Below, one piece after another: positions 25,944-33,734 of a stretch of 64,000 nt of DNA. Source of the DNA: Saccharospirillum sp040881935 (GTDB taxonomy: Bacteria; Pseudomonadota; Gammaproteobacteria; Pseudomonadales; Natronospirillaceae); contig NZ_JBBECH010000060.1 of assembly GCF_040881935.1 (NCBI RefSeq), forward strand, positions 1 through 64,000, in the 5' to 3' direction. The notes under the pieces were generated by a model. The model was not told where the DNA came from, did not search any database, and worked only from the letters and a program-made list of their open reading frames with translations. Both the position numbers and the translations under genes were made by a program. How positions within the stretch are numbered: the first letter of the stretch is position 1; each line of letters opens with the position of its first letter.

Positions 25944-26615
25944 GTGCAAGTTGTTGTGCAAGGCAATAATCTGACTCAATTGACCGCACCACTGGGTATT
26001 CTGGTGGTGCTTACCGGAATCGCCTTATGGACACTGACGCCCGGGGTGCCGTCGCTTCCCGCGATACAGGGCGCCTGGTTAATGCCAGCCCAACCACTAC
26101 CGGATTTTCAACTGGAACGGCACGACGGCGCAGCGGTCACTCCGGACACCCTGCCCGGCTCCTGGCACCTGATCAGCTATGGCTTCACCCATTGCCCTGA
26201 CATCTGCCCGACCACCCTGGTGGAATTAGCACAGTTTAAACGTACTCTGGATCAGCAAGCGCACTTCACGGATGTGAACCTGCATTTCTATACCGTCGAT
26301 CCGGGCCGGGATACGCTGGCACAACTGGCCGACTACCTGCCCTGGTTTCATAAACAATTCAGCGGCTGGCGTGCCGGTTCCGACCCAAACGCCCGAACGT
26401 TTGAGTCTGCTCTGGGCATTTATGCCGATGTAACCCGGGATGCTCAAGGCTCGGTGCAGGTCACTCATGGGTTGAAGCTGTTTCTGTTAAACGACGAAGG
26501 CCGGTTGCAGGCCGTGCTGGAGCCCACTCGAACCCTGACCGGTCGGCTGCATTTCGAGCCCGACCGGCTACTCCAAGACTATCTGACCATTCGTCGCTGG
26601 GCACATCAACTATAG
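25944..26615 (+). CDS. SCO1/SenC-family copper chaperone
   Basis: A 223-residue membrane-anchored protein: one N-terminal helix (about 15-35), then a thioredoxin-like domain. The copper ligands are GFTHCPDICPTTLVEL (CxxxC) and the distant His in VTHGLKLFLL. It delivers copper to the CuA site of CoxM. The start is a GTG eight bases after the upstream stop. It ends the cox operon and overlaps the end of the converging TRAP gene by ten bases. Confidence 0.9.
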   Translation: MQVVVQGNNLTQLTAPLGILVVLTGIALWTLTPGVPSLPAIQGAWLMPAQPLPDFQLERHDGAAVTPDTLPGSWHLISYGFTHCPDICPTTLVELAQFKRTLDQQAHFTDVNLHFYTVDPGRDTLAQLADYLPWFHKQFSGWRAGSDPNARTFESALGIYADVTRDAQGSVQVTHGLKLFLLNDEGRLQAVLEPTRTLTGRLHFEPDRLLQDYLTIRRWAHQL

Positions 26616-27640
26616 CGGTAAGGGCGACCTGCCCGGTCCATAGCCGCATTGTAGTCTTTAAAAATTTGTACCACGCGCGCTGCGGTTTCAGACTCTTCCG
26701 CGATGTCGTCCCAGAAAACCCTGGCTGCCTGCTCGACCTGCCCCCATTCGGCGTCAGGAATGGACGTCAGCTCCAGTTTGGTGCCCTGGGTACGCAAGCG
26801 GGCTTCACCGGCCCAGTACCAGTGCTGGCGATAGTAGTGCGATTGTTCGAAACAGACCGCCATCAGGGTTTGCAGGTGAGCCGGCAGTTCGTTCCAGCGT
26901 TCCATATTGGCAAAGAAATGGCCAATCCAGGCGCCGGAAATGTTATTGGTTAAAAAGTGAGAACAGATATCCGCCCAGCCCACTTCATAGGCTTCGGTAA
27001 TACCGCACCAGGCGACGCCATCGATCTCGCCGGTTTGCAGGGCTATTTCTACATCCTCCCAGGGAACGGTTACCGGCACCACGCCAAACTGATTCAGGAA
27101 ACGGCCGGCCGTCGGGAAAGTGAACACACGTTTCCCACGCAATTGCGCCAGACTGGTAATGGGCGATGTGGTGATAAAATGACACGGATCCCAGGACCCG
27201 GCAGAGATGTGCTTAACCCCGACCGCGGCATATTGCTCGGCCCATATTTCGTTTAACCCCCAGTCATTAAACAAGGCTGGAACGTCCAGTGAATAGCGGC
27301 TGGCAAAGGGAAAGTAACCACCAAACACCGTCACGTCGGTGGGCGACATCATGGAATCGTCGTCGGACTGTACCGCGTCAATGGTGCCGCGTTGCATCGC
27401 CTGAAACAACTCGGAGGTTGGCACCAGTTGGTCAGCATAGAACAGGTCGATCTGCATTTCATCGCCAGCGATGGCGTTAAACATATCGACCGCAGGTTTG
27501 ATCACCTGAGCACCGAGTGAAGACCCGGCGTAGGTTTGCAAGCGCCATCGTATGGTCGACTCTGCAAGTACTTTGGGTGCCGTCATGGCAGCCGCGCCAG
27601 CCAGCGCACCGGCCTTAATAAACGTACGTCTTGATGTCAT
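26606..27640 (-). CDS. dctP: TRAP transporter substrate-binding protein, DctP family, Tat-exported
   Basis: A 344-residue periplasmic protein with a twin-arginine signal (TSRRTFIKAGALAGAAAM, cleavage after VLA near 26). Family segments are LRGKRVFTFPTAGRFLNQFGVVPVTVPWEDVEIALQTGEIDGVAWCGITEAYEVGW and ISGAWIGHFFANMERWNELP. The wording is close to DctP7/YiaO-like binding proteins for 2-oxo acids or sugars acids; the ligand is unresolved. In the genome order it is the last gene of a dctQ-dctM-dctP unit on the minus strand. Confidence 0.92.
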   Translation of the reverse strand: MTSRRTFIKAGALAGAAAMTAPKVLAESTIRWRLQTYAGSSLGAQVIKPAVDMFNAIAGDEMQIDLFYADQLVPTSELFQAMQRGTIDAVQSDDDSMMSPTDVTVFGGYFPFASRYSLDVPALFNDWGLNEIWAEQYAAVGVKHISAGSWDPCHFITTSPITSLAQLRGKRVFTFPTAGRFLNQFGVVPVTVPWEDVEIALQTGEIDGVAWCGITEAYEVGWADICSHFLTNNISGAWIGHFFANMERWNELPAHLQTLMAVCFEQSHYYRQHWYWAGEARLRTQGTKLELTSIPDAEWGQVEQAARVFWDDIAEESETAARVVQIFKDYNAAMDRAGRPYRYS

Positions 27641-27692
27641 GGTTATTCCCTCTTTCCAGTTGAAGCAGAGGTTGCACCAGTGCAGCCTCCAA

Positions 27693-29021
27693 TCAGCGGT
27701 TGTAAAGGGTCTCGGGTAACCAGAGTGCTATTTGAGGAAAGATCATCACTATGATTAACCCGAGAATCATTACACCCACAAACGGAATTATGGATCGGTA
27801 AATGTCACTCAGCGTTACGTCATCCGGTGCCATGGCACGCATTAAAAACAGATTGTAGCCAAAGGGCGGTGTCATGTAGGCAATCTGACAGGTTATGGTG
27901 TAAAGCACGCCATACCAGATCAAATCGAATTCCAGCATACTGACGATCGGCACGTAGAGCGGTGCCACGATGACCAGCATGGCGGTATCATCCAAAAAAG
28001 TACCCATCAGGATGAAACTCAACTGCATCAGGATCAGAATTTCCCAGCGTCCCAGCCCGAGGTTATCCATAAACAGATTGCGCACAAAATCGACGGCTCT
28101 CAGGCCGTCGAAGACGGCACCGAAGGCAAGCGCAGCCAGGATAATCCACAGGAACATACAGCTGATGGCGAGTGTATTGCGGCTACAGATTTCCAGAACG
28201 CGCCAGCTCATCCGGCCTTTAAAAACTGAAACAGCCGTCGCCGCCAGAGCGCCAATAACCGAGCTTTCTACAAGACGCGTATAACCCATCACAAAGGGCA
28301 CCATCATCAAGGCGAAAATACCGAGCGGCATCAGGCCAGCCATCAGCAACCGGTATTTTTCGCCTCGACCAATGCTTTGGCGATCTTCATCGGAAATGGG
28401 CGGACCCAATTCCGGGTTCAACTTGCAGCGCAACCAGATATAGATGATAAACAGTGTCGCCAGCAGCAGCCCGGGGAACACACCGGCCAGCCAGAGCTGA
28501 CCGACCGGCTGGCGAGCAATCATCGCGTACAGCACCATGACGACCGAAGGGGGGACCAGAATACCAAGGCTGGCCCCGGCCTGAATAACGCCAGTAACCA
28601 TGCGTTTATCGTAGGAGCGCTTCAGCAGTTCGGGCAGTGCAATGGTGGCGCCGATGGCCATACCCGCTACCGACAAACCATTCATGGCAGAAATAAGCAC
28701 CATCAGCAAAATGGTACCGATGGCCAGGCCTCCCGGTACCGGCCCGAACCAGACATGAAACATGCGATACAGATCATCGGCCAGGCGCGACTCCGACATA
28801 ACGTAACCCATGAAAATAAACATGGGCAACGTCAGTAGCGGATACCAGTTCATGACTTTAATGGTTTGGGCAAAGGCGAGGTCATAGCCACCCCGGTCGC
28901 CCCACAAAAAGACCGCGGCGATCACAGCCACGAAGCCAATAACACCAAACATGCGTTGGCCGGTCAGCATCATGATCAGCATGGAACCAAACATCAGCGC
29001 GGCAATCAGATCGTAGGACAT
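27693..29021 (-). CDS. dctM: TRAP transporter large permease subunit, DctM family
   Basis: A 442-residue membrane protein with about 12 helices. Family stretches include LPMFIFMGYVMSESRLADDL, SAMNGLSVAGMAIGATIALPELL, ASLGILVPPSVVMVLYAM and YMTPPFGYNLFLMRA. The ATG at 29021 overlaps the TGA of the upstream dctQ by one base and gives normal length. A longer frame to 29141 would run through dctQ and is rejected. Confidence 0.94.
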   Translation of the reverse strand: MSYDLIAALMFGSMLIMMLTGQRMFGVIGFVAVIAAVFLWGDRGGYDLAFAQTIKVMNWYPLLTLPMFIFMGYVMSESRLADDLYRMFHVWFGPVPGGLAIGTILLMVLISAMNGLSVAGMAIGATIALPELLKRSYDKRMVTGVIQAGASLGILVPPSVVMVLYAMIARQPVGQLWLAGVFPGLLLATLFIIYIWLRCKLNPELGPPISDEDRQSIGRGEKYRLLMAGLMPLGIFALMMVPFVMGYTRLVESSVIGALAATAVSVFKGRMSWRVLEICSRNTLAISCMFLWIILAALAFGAVFDGLRAVDFVRNLFMDNLGLGRWEILILMQLSFILMGTFLDDTAMLVIVAPLYVPIVSMLEFDLIWYGVLYTITCQIAYMTPPFGYNLFLMRAMAPDDVTLSDIYRSIIPFVGVMILGLIIVMIFPQIALWLPETLYNR

Positions 29022-29527
29022 CAGAGCTCCACCTTTCTCAGCCGGGCAATATCGCGGATAAAAAAGGCGGTGCATTGCAGGATCATCAGCACGATGCCCA
29101 TGACCATGACAATTTTTACCGGCGCCATGTAGGGGCGCCACAAACCGCGTCGGCGTTCCGAGTATTCGAGGGCGTAGAGGGTACTTTCAATGCCTCCCCA
29201 GAGCAGGATACCGAGGTAAATTACCAGCATAAGAATGGTCACCGCATCGACCGCAGCTTTGGTACGATCGGACCAGCGACTGTACAACAGATCCATACGC
29301 ACGGCCGAACCCAGTTGCAGTGCATAGGCACCACCCAGCATGAAATACCCCATTAACAAAAACTGGGCCATTTCATCTGTCCAGATCTGGGGTTGCCAGC
29401 CAGCCCGCGCGATGGCGCCCCACAGCAGGATGCCCATCAGCGCAAACAACGAGACCATGGCCACCCGGCCGACGCCATAATTCAGGCGTTCCACCCAGCG
29501 CACATAGACAATCAGGAAGCGAGGCAT
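29021..29527 (-). CDS. dctQ: TRAP transporter small permease subunit, DctQ family
   Basis: A 168-residue membrane protein with four helices. The DctQ motif is WTDEMAQFLLMGYFMLGGAYALQLGSAVRMDLLYSRW. It is the first gene of a dctQ-dctM-dctP unit and is divergent from an RpiR regulator, which suggests that the regulator controls it. Confidence 0.92.
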   Translation of the reverse strand: MPRFLIVYVRWVERLNYGVGRVAMVSLFALMGILLWGAIARAGWQPQIWTDEMAQFLLMGYFMLGGAYALQLGSAVRMDLLYSRWSDRTKAAVDAVTILMLVIYLGILLWGGIESTLYALEYSERRRGLWRPYMAPVKIVMVMGIVLMILQCTAFFIRDIARLRKVEL

Positions 29528-29695
29528 GACCTAACTCCCGGGTCATAACAGGGTATCGTCTCGATGTGAGCCCGCAGGTACCCGGCTGTGCCGGTCTCGG
29601 TACAGGCATCGGCGTTCAGCATTAGACTGTCCTTCCCTATACAACAATAAAACCAGTCTCTGACGCTCTCCCCATCTTGTCAATATTTTTTCAGA

Positions 29696-29720
29696 TTTGA
29701 TGTTTCTGTTACAAATCAAA
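29696..29720. promoter_or_regulatory. Candidate RpiR operator between dctQ and the regulator
   Basis: A perfect inverted repeat TTTGAT-N13-ATCAAA lies in the divergent region between the TRAP operon and the RpiR gene. RpiR-family sites are long A+T-rich palindromes of similar size. The site is near the regulator side and about 170 bases from dctQ. Confidence 0.45.
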
Positions 29721-29850
29721 CAAAATGAGTAAACTTCAACCAGGCATCAAGATGCACCGACTTGGGCTGCGCTGGCCAAAGGCGCACTGGTTTGAGACAG
29801 TCTGCCGCCGGGCACGCCCCTTCTTCACCCTGCTTCAGAGACCTGACCGC

Positions 29851-30723
29851 ATGACGCTGCAACCGCACACCATTGAAACCCAACTACGCACTGCCCTGCC
29901 CAAGCTGACACGGGCTGAACGGCAGGTGGCCACTTACATGCTGGGCAATTTCCCGCTGACGGTGCTTGGCTCGGTGGCTTCAGTGGCCCGGGCGGCCGGG
30001 GTGTCCAACCCGACGGTCGTGCGTCTGGTGCAAAAACTGGGTTTTGCGGGCTATCCGGATTTTCAGGCGGGGCTGCATGAGGAGCTTAGCGAAACGCTGG
30101 CGTCGCCACTGACCAAACACGACAAATGGGCCGATGTGTATCCGGGTGCCCATATCCTGAACCACTTTGCCGACAAGTTGGTTGATAATCTGAATGCCAC
30201 TCTGAGTCAGATCGACCAAAGCAGCTTTGACGCCACGACCGAACTCCTCTCCGACTCCGGGCGCCGTATTTATACACTGGGTGGGCGTCTAACCCAGACC
30301 ATTGCAGACTATTTCGCAACGGCACTTAAGGTGATGCGGGGTGACGTGGCCATCTTGTCTTCCATGCCCAATACCTGGCCGACCGCCTTGCTGGACATGT
30401 GTGATGGCGACGTACTGGTAGCCTTCGATGTACGCCGCTATGAACCGGCAGTGGTACAACTGGTAGAGCTGGCCCGGGAACAGGGGGTTGAGATCGTGTT
30501 GATTACCGACCGCTGGGTATCTCCCGCTGCGGCCCATGCACGCTACACCATGCCATGCCATATTGAAGCGCCGTCAGCCTGGGATTCACTGACGCCGCTG
30601 ATGGCACTGGTCGAGGCATTATTGGCAGGCGTTCAGGAGCGGCGCTGGGAAGAAACCAGCGCGCGGTTAAAACGAATAGAAGGGTTGTATGAGCGAACTC
30701 GGTTATTTAAACGACCGCGTTAG
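29851..30723 (+). CDS. MurR/RpiR-family transcriptional regulator with SIS domain
   Basis: A protein of about 290 residues. It has an N-terminal HTH_6 domain (TRAERQVATYMLGNFPLTVLGSVASVARAAGVSNPTVVRLVQKLGFAGYPDFQ) and a C-terminal SIS sugar-isomerase-like domain (about 130-260) for ligand sensing. The longest frame opens at 29725, right next to a palindrome and without a ribosome binding site. The ATG at 29851 matches the family N-terminus better, though its own binding site is weak. It is divergent from the TRAP operon and probably represses it. Its end overlaps the converging RIO kinase gene by four bases. Confidence 0.88.
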   Translation: MTLQPHTIETQLRTALPKLTRAERQVATYMLGNFPLTVLGSVASVARAAGVSNPTVVRLVQKLGFAGYPDFQAGLHEELSETLASPLTKHDKWADVYPGAHILNHFADKLVDNLNATLSQIDQSSFDATTELLSDSGRRIYTLGGRLTQTIADYFATALKVMRGDVAILSSMPNTWPTALLDMCDGDVLVAFDVRRYEPAVVQLVELAREQGVEIVLITDRWVSPAAAHARYTMPCHIEAPSAWDSLTPLMALVEALLAGVQERRWEETSARLKRIEGLYERTRLFKRPR

Positions 30724-31577
30724 TCATCCAGATCCTCGGCATTCTCCCAGCCCTTGCGTTCTTCCTCTTCGGCCAGAATTGAGGCAATTTCACCCAATAC
30801 GCCATCAACGTCGGCGACTGTTTCATCGATGTCAAAGTGACCGGTTAATTCCGTCTCTTCGCTCAGTTCCCCCGCCTCATACAACGCCCATAGTTCTTCG
30901 GCGTAGTGAGTCTGATTCAGTTCAGGGGCAAACTGACCATAATAGCGGGTCATGTTATCGACATCGCGTTTCAGCATGCTCTGCGCGTTGTTGTTGGCAG
31001 CCGCGTCAACGGCTTGCGGTAAATCGATAATGACCGGGCCGTAGGCGTCGACCAGCACATTGAATTCAGACAAGTCGCCGTGAATCAGACCTTCGTTCAA
31101 CATCAGTTTGACGTAGTCCATCATGGTGGCGTGATCTTCCCGTGCCTGTTCGGGCGTCAGCACAACTTCATCCAGCCGTGGGGCTACATTGCCGTCATCA
31201 TCAGTCACCAGTTCCATGATCATAACGCCGTCGATGCAGCCAAACGGTTCCGGTACCCGAACGCCCGCACCGGCAAGCCGGTACAAAGCATCCACCTCAG
31301 CATTTTGCCAGGTTTCTTCCTGTTGCTTGCGCCCAAAGCGGGAGCCTTTTTCCATGGCACGGGCACGACGGGTGCTGCGAACCTTGCGACCTTCGGTGTA
31401 GGTGGCTGCCTGTTTAAAGCTGCGCTTTTTCGCGTCTTTATAGACTTTGGCACACCGAACCTCATCGCCACACCGAACAACAAACACGGCGGCTTCCTTG
31501 CCACTCATCAACGCACTGAGCACTTCATCTATAACGCCATCCTCAATCAGAGGTTGCAGGCGTGCGGGGGCTTTCAT
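30720..31577 (-). CDS. RIO-type serine protein kinase
   Basis: A 285-residue atypical kinase. The ATP-binding region is SGKEAAVFVVRCGDEVRCAKVYKD (lysine in CAKVY). The catalytic loop is LIHGDLSEFNVLVD (Asp as base), and the metal-binding IIDLPQAVD replaces DFG. It ends in an acidic tail of glutamates (EEEERKGWENAEDLDD). Bacterial members such as Pseudomonas PA4780 phosphorylate serine in proteins; the target is unknown. It is a single gene, with no obvious partner nearby. Confidence 0.92.
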   Translation of the reverse strand: MKAPARLQPLIEDGVIDEVLSALMSGKEAAVFVVRCGDEVRCAKVYKDAKKRSFKQAATYTEGRKVRSTRRARAMEKGSRFGRKQQEETWQNAEVDALYRLAGAGVRVPEPFGCIDGVMIMELVTDDDGNVAPRLDEVVLTPEQAREDHATMMDYVKLMLNEGLIHGDLSEFNVLVDAYGPVIIDLPQAVDAAANNNAQSMLKRDVDNMTRYYGQFAPELNQTHYAEELWALYEAGELSEETELTGHFDIDETVADVDGVLGEIASILAEEEERKGWENAEDLDD

Positions 31578-31644
31578 TCAGTTATGTTCCTCTTCCAATC
31601 CTGTATGGTTGTTTCTATGTGCGGAGCTTGCGCGATCTGTGCAT

Positions 31645-32850
31645 TCAAAGATGCTGCGCCGCGCAATGACCGCTGGCCCAGGCCCACTGAAAATTGTAGC
31701 CGCCCAGCCAGCCGGTGACGTCCAGAACCTCACCAATAAAGTAGAGCCCCGGAACTGACTTCGCCTCAAAGGTTTTTGACGATACGTCATCAGTACTGAC
31801 GCCACCCCGGGTGACTTCAGCTGTCCGGTAACCCTCTGTACCGGCGGGGACCAGAGACCAGCGATGCAATACCTGGCCCAGCGCTTCGGTATCAGCTTTG
31901 CTTAAATTCGCCAACGCGGTGCTACCCAGGGCGCTGACCGCCGGATGATGGTCCAGCCAGGCCTGCACAAACCGCTTGGGCAACATCTGCGCCAGGGCGT
32001 TTTTGAGTTCCCCTTTGCGGCCCTCGTTGCGCCATTGTGCCAGACAATCAGCAATGGACACGTCTGGCAAAAAGTCGATTTCGATCGGTTCGCCCGGCAT
32101 CCAATAATTGGAGATCTGCAACATGGCGGGTCCGCTGAGGCCTTTATGGGTAAAGAGCATCGCCTCACGAAACCGGCTATCGCCACAGGAGACGCTGACC
32201 GGTAAAGCCACCCCGGCCAGAGATTGGGCCAGCGCCAATAGCTCACCAGACAGCGTAAAGGGCACCAGAGACGCATCCCGGCGCACGACCTTCAGACCAA
32301 ATTGCTCGGCAATCTGATAGCCAAAGCCAGTTGCTCCCATGGTGGGAATCGACAGACCTCCGGTTGCTACCACCAAAGAAGGCGACGCGACCAGCCCCTC
32401 GGAGGTCATCAATTGATACCGGGAGTCCGGTTTTTCAGCCTGGTAATCAATTGACTCAACCTGGCACTGGGTGCGAATCTCAACGCCAGCCGCTTCGCAC
32501 TCGGCCAGTAGAATAGCCAGAATATCCTTTGAAGACCGGTCACAGAACAATTGCCCCAGCGTCTTCTCATGAAACGACAGATCGTATTTTTGCACCAGTG
32601 ACAAAAAATCGTAGGGCGTGTAACGCTTCAGCGCCGATACGCAAAAATGCGGATTGTGCGAGATAAAATGAGAGGGTTCCACCTGATAATTGGTGAAATT
32701 GCACCGGCCACCACCGGACATCAGAATTTTCTTGCCAACCTTCTTGGTATGCTCAAGCACCAGCATACGTTTACCCCGATGACCCGCTACAGCGGCGCAC
32801 ATCAGGCCGGCGGCTCCGCCACCGATGATAACTCCATCGTACTGCTGCAT
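31645..32850 (-). CDS. BaiN/HI0933-family FAD-dependent oxidoreductase
   Basis: A 401-residue flavoprotein. The N-terminal FAD loop is VIIGGGAAGLMCAAVAG (residues 7-23), with the family motif KILMSGGGRCNFTN (about 41-54). The C-terminal motif is TEVTRGGVSTDDV followed by GLYFIGEVLDVTGWLGGYNFQWAWASG. The role of this conserved group is poorly known; some members act in steroid or bile-acid metabolism. It stands alone between the RIO kinase and a region of gene remnants. Confidence 0.93.
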   Translation of the reverse strand: MQQYDGVIIGGGAAGLMCAAVAGHRGKRMLVLEHTKKVGKKILMSGGGRCNFTNYQVEPSHFISHNPHFCVSALKRYTPYDFLSLVQKYDLSFHEKTLGQLFCDRSSKDILAILLAECEAAGVEIRTQCQVESIDYQAEKPDSRYQLMTSEGLVASPSLVVATGGLSIPTMGATGFGYQIAEQFGLKVVRRDASLVPFTLSGELLALAQSLAGVALPVSVSCGDSRFREAMLFTHKGLSGPAMLQISNYWMPGEPIEIDFLPDVSIADCLAQWRNEGRKGELKNALAQMLPKRFVQAWLDHHPAVSALGSTALANLSKADTEALGQVLHRWSLVPAGTEGYRTAEVTRGGVSTDDVSSKTFEAKSVPGLYFIGEVLDVTGWLGGYNFQWAWASGHCAAQHL

Positions 32851-32901
32851 ATCAGATCTGAGATTCCCTTAGGGCCTGAACTTTGGTTGAGCCCGAGTGT
32901 A

Positions 32902-33013
32902 TCACAGCCCCGTACCCGGCGATGCGGTAGCAACTACTACCCACTGGTCCCGTCCGCCACCCTTGGCACCATAGAGGGCGTCATCGAATCAGGCTGTTCA
33001 GCGATTGGGGTGG
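32902..33013 (-). pseudogene. Remnant of a GGDEF diguanylate cyclase C-terminus
   Basis: On the minus strand one frame ending at a TGA (32904-32902) reads DDALYGAKGGGRDQWVVVA. This matches the ADxALYxAKxxGRN ending of GGDEF domains. The residues expected just before it (PQSLNSLIR) are in another frame, so at least one frameshift separates them, and the rest of the domain is gone. No start codon exists. It lies in the 276-base gap between the BaiN-like gene and arfB. Confidence 0.55.
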
Positions 33014-33126
33014 TCGATGTCATCAAGCATCACTCTGGGCATTGCCAACTGCGGGGACAAACGGTGTTAACAGTATGATCGTTTACTGAGCCGCTCGCAA
33101 AACCAATTACCCTAATCGCTGGGGCC

Positions 33127-33540
33127 TCAGGGCTCAACTTTGCCGCGCATGGCCTTGGTTTTACCGCGTTGAACCTTGTTTTCAACCCGTCGACGTTGCG
33201 ACCCTTTGGTTGGCTTGGTTGGCCTTCTTGCCTTGTCCTGTTTCACTGCATTGCGAATCAACTCTGCCAGTCGTTGCAATGCATCTTCCTTGTTCTTTTC
33301 AAAGGTGCGGAAGCGCTGTGCCTTAATAACGATAACGCCTTCCCGGGTAATACGACGGTCCGACAACGCCAGCAGACGTTCTTTATAGAAGTCGGGCAAA
33401 GCGGTTTTGGGCACATCACAGCGCAAATGCACGGCTGAGGCGACCTTATTGACGTTCTGACCACCGGCACCCTGAGCCCGAATCTGGATGATCTCAATTT
33501 CCCAGTCGGCCAGTGACACGGCATTGGATAGTTGCAGCAT
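33127..33540 (-). CDS. arfB: Alternative ribosome-rescue factor / peptidyl-tRNA hydrolase ArfB
   Basis: A 137-residue protein with the release-factor GGQ motif (AQGAGGQNVNKVASAVHLR, residues about 24-42) and a basic C-terminal tail rich in Lys and Arg (KARRPTKPTKGSQRRRVENKVQRGKTK). The tail enters the empty mRNA channel of stalled ribosomes. The start at 33540 has AAGG upstream and gives the E. coli length (140). The longer frame to 33624 adds 28 unrelated residues. Confidence 0.95.
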   Translation of the reverse strand: MLQLSNAVSLADWEIEIIQIRAQGAGGQNVNKVASAVHLRCDVPKTALPDFYKERLLALSDRRITREGVIVIKAQRFRTFEKNKEDALQRLAELIRNAVKQDKARRPTKPTKGSQRRRVENKVQRGKTKAMRGKVEP

Positions 33541-33628
33541 AGTTGCCTTGAATTGAATAACAGATCGACCGGTGCGATCAAACCACAGGGGTACCGTGCC
33601 CGGCAACCCCAACCCGAACGCCATCCAC

Positions 33629-33727
33629 TCAGCTATGCAGCAGCGGTACTTCGGTCACCAGAAAATCGACAGCGGCGCGTATATGAGGAATCGGATAACG
33701 GGGTTTTCTGGTACTATCTAACCGTGT
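33629..33727 (-). pseudogene. Remnant of a LysR regulator C-terminus
   Basis: A 32-codon minus-strand frame between two stops reads KPRYPIPHIRAAVDFLVTEV near its end. This is the usual closing motif of LysR effector domains (hydrophobic, R-x-F-V-D-F-L). No start and no DNA-binding domain remain. It lies in the gap between prpE and arfB, directly downstream of prpE. Confidence 0.5.
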
Positions 33728-33734
33728 TCATCCG

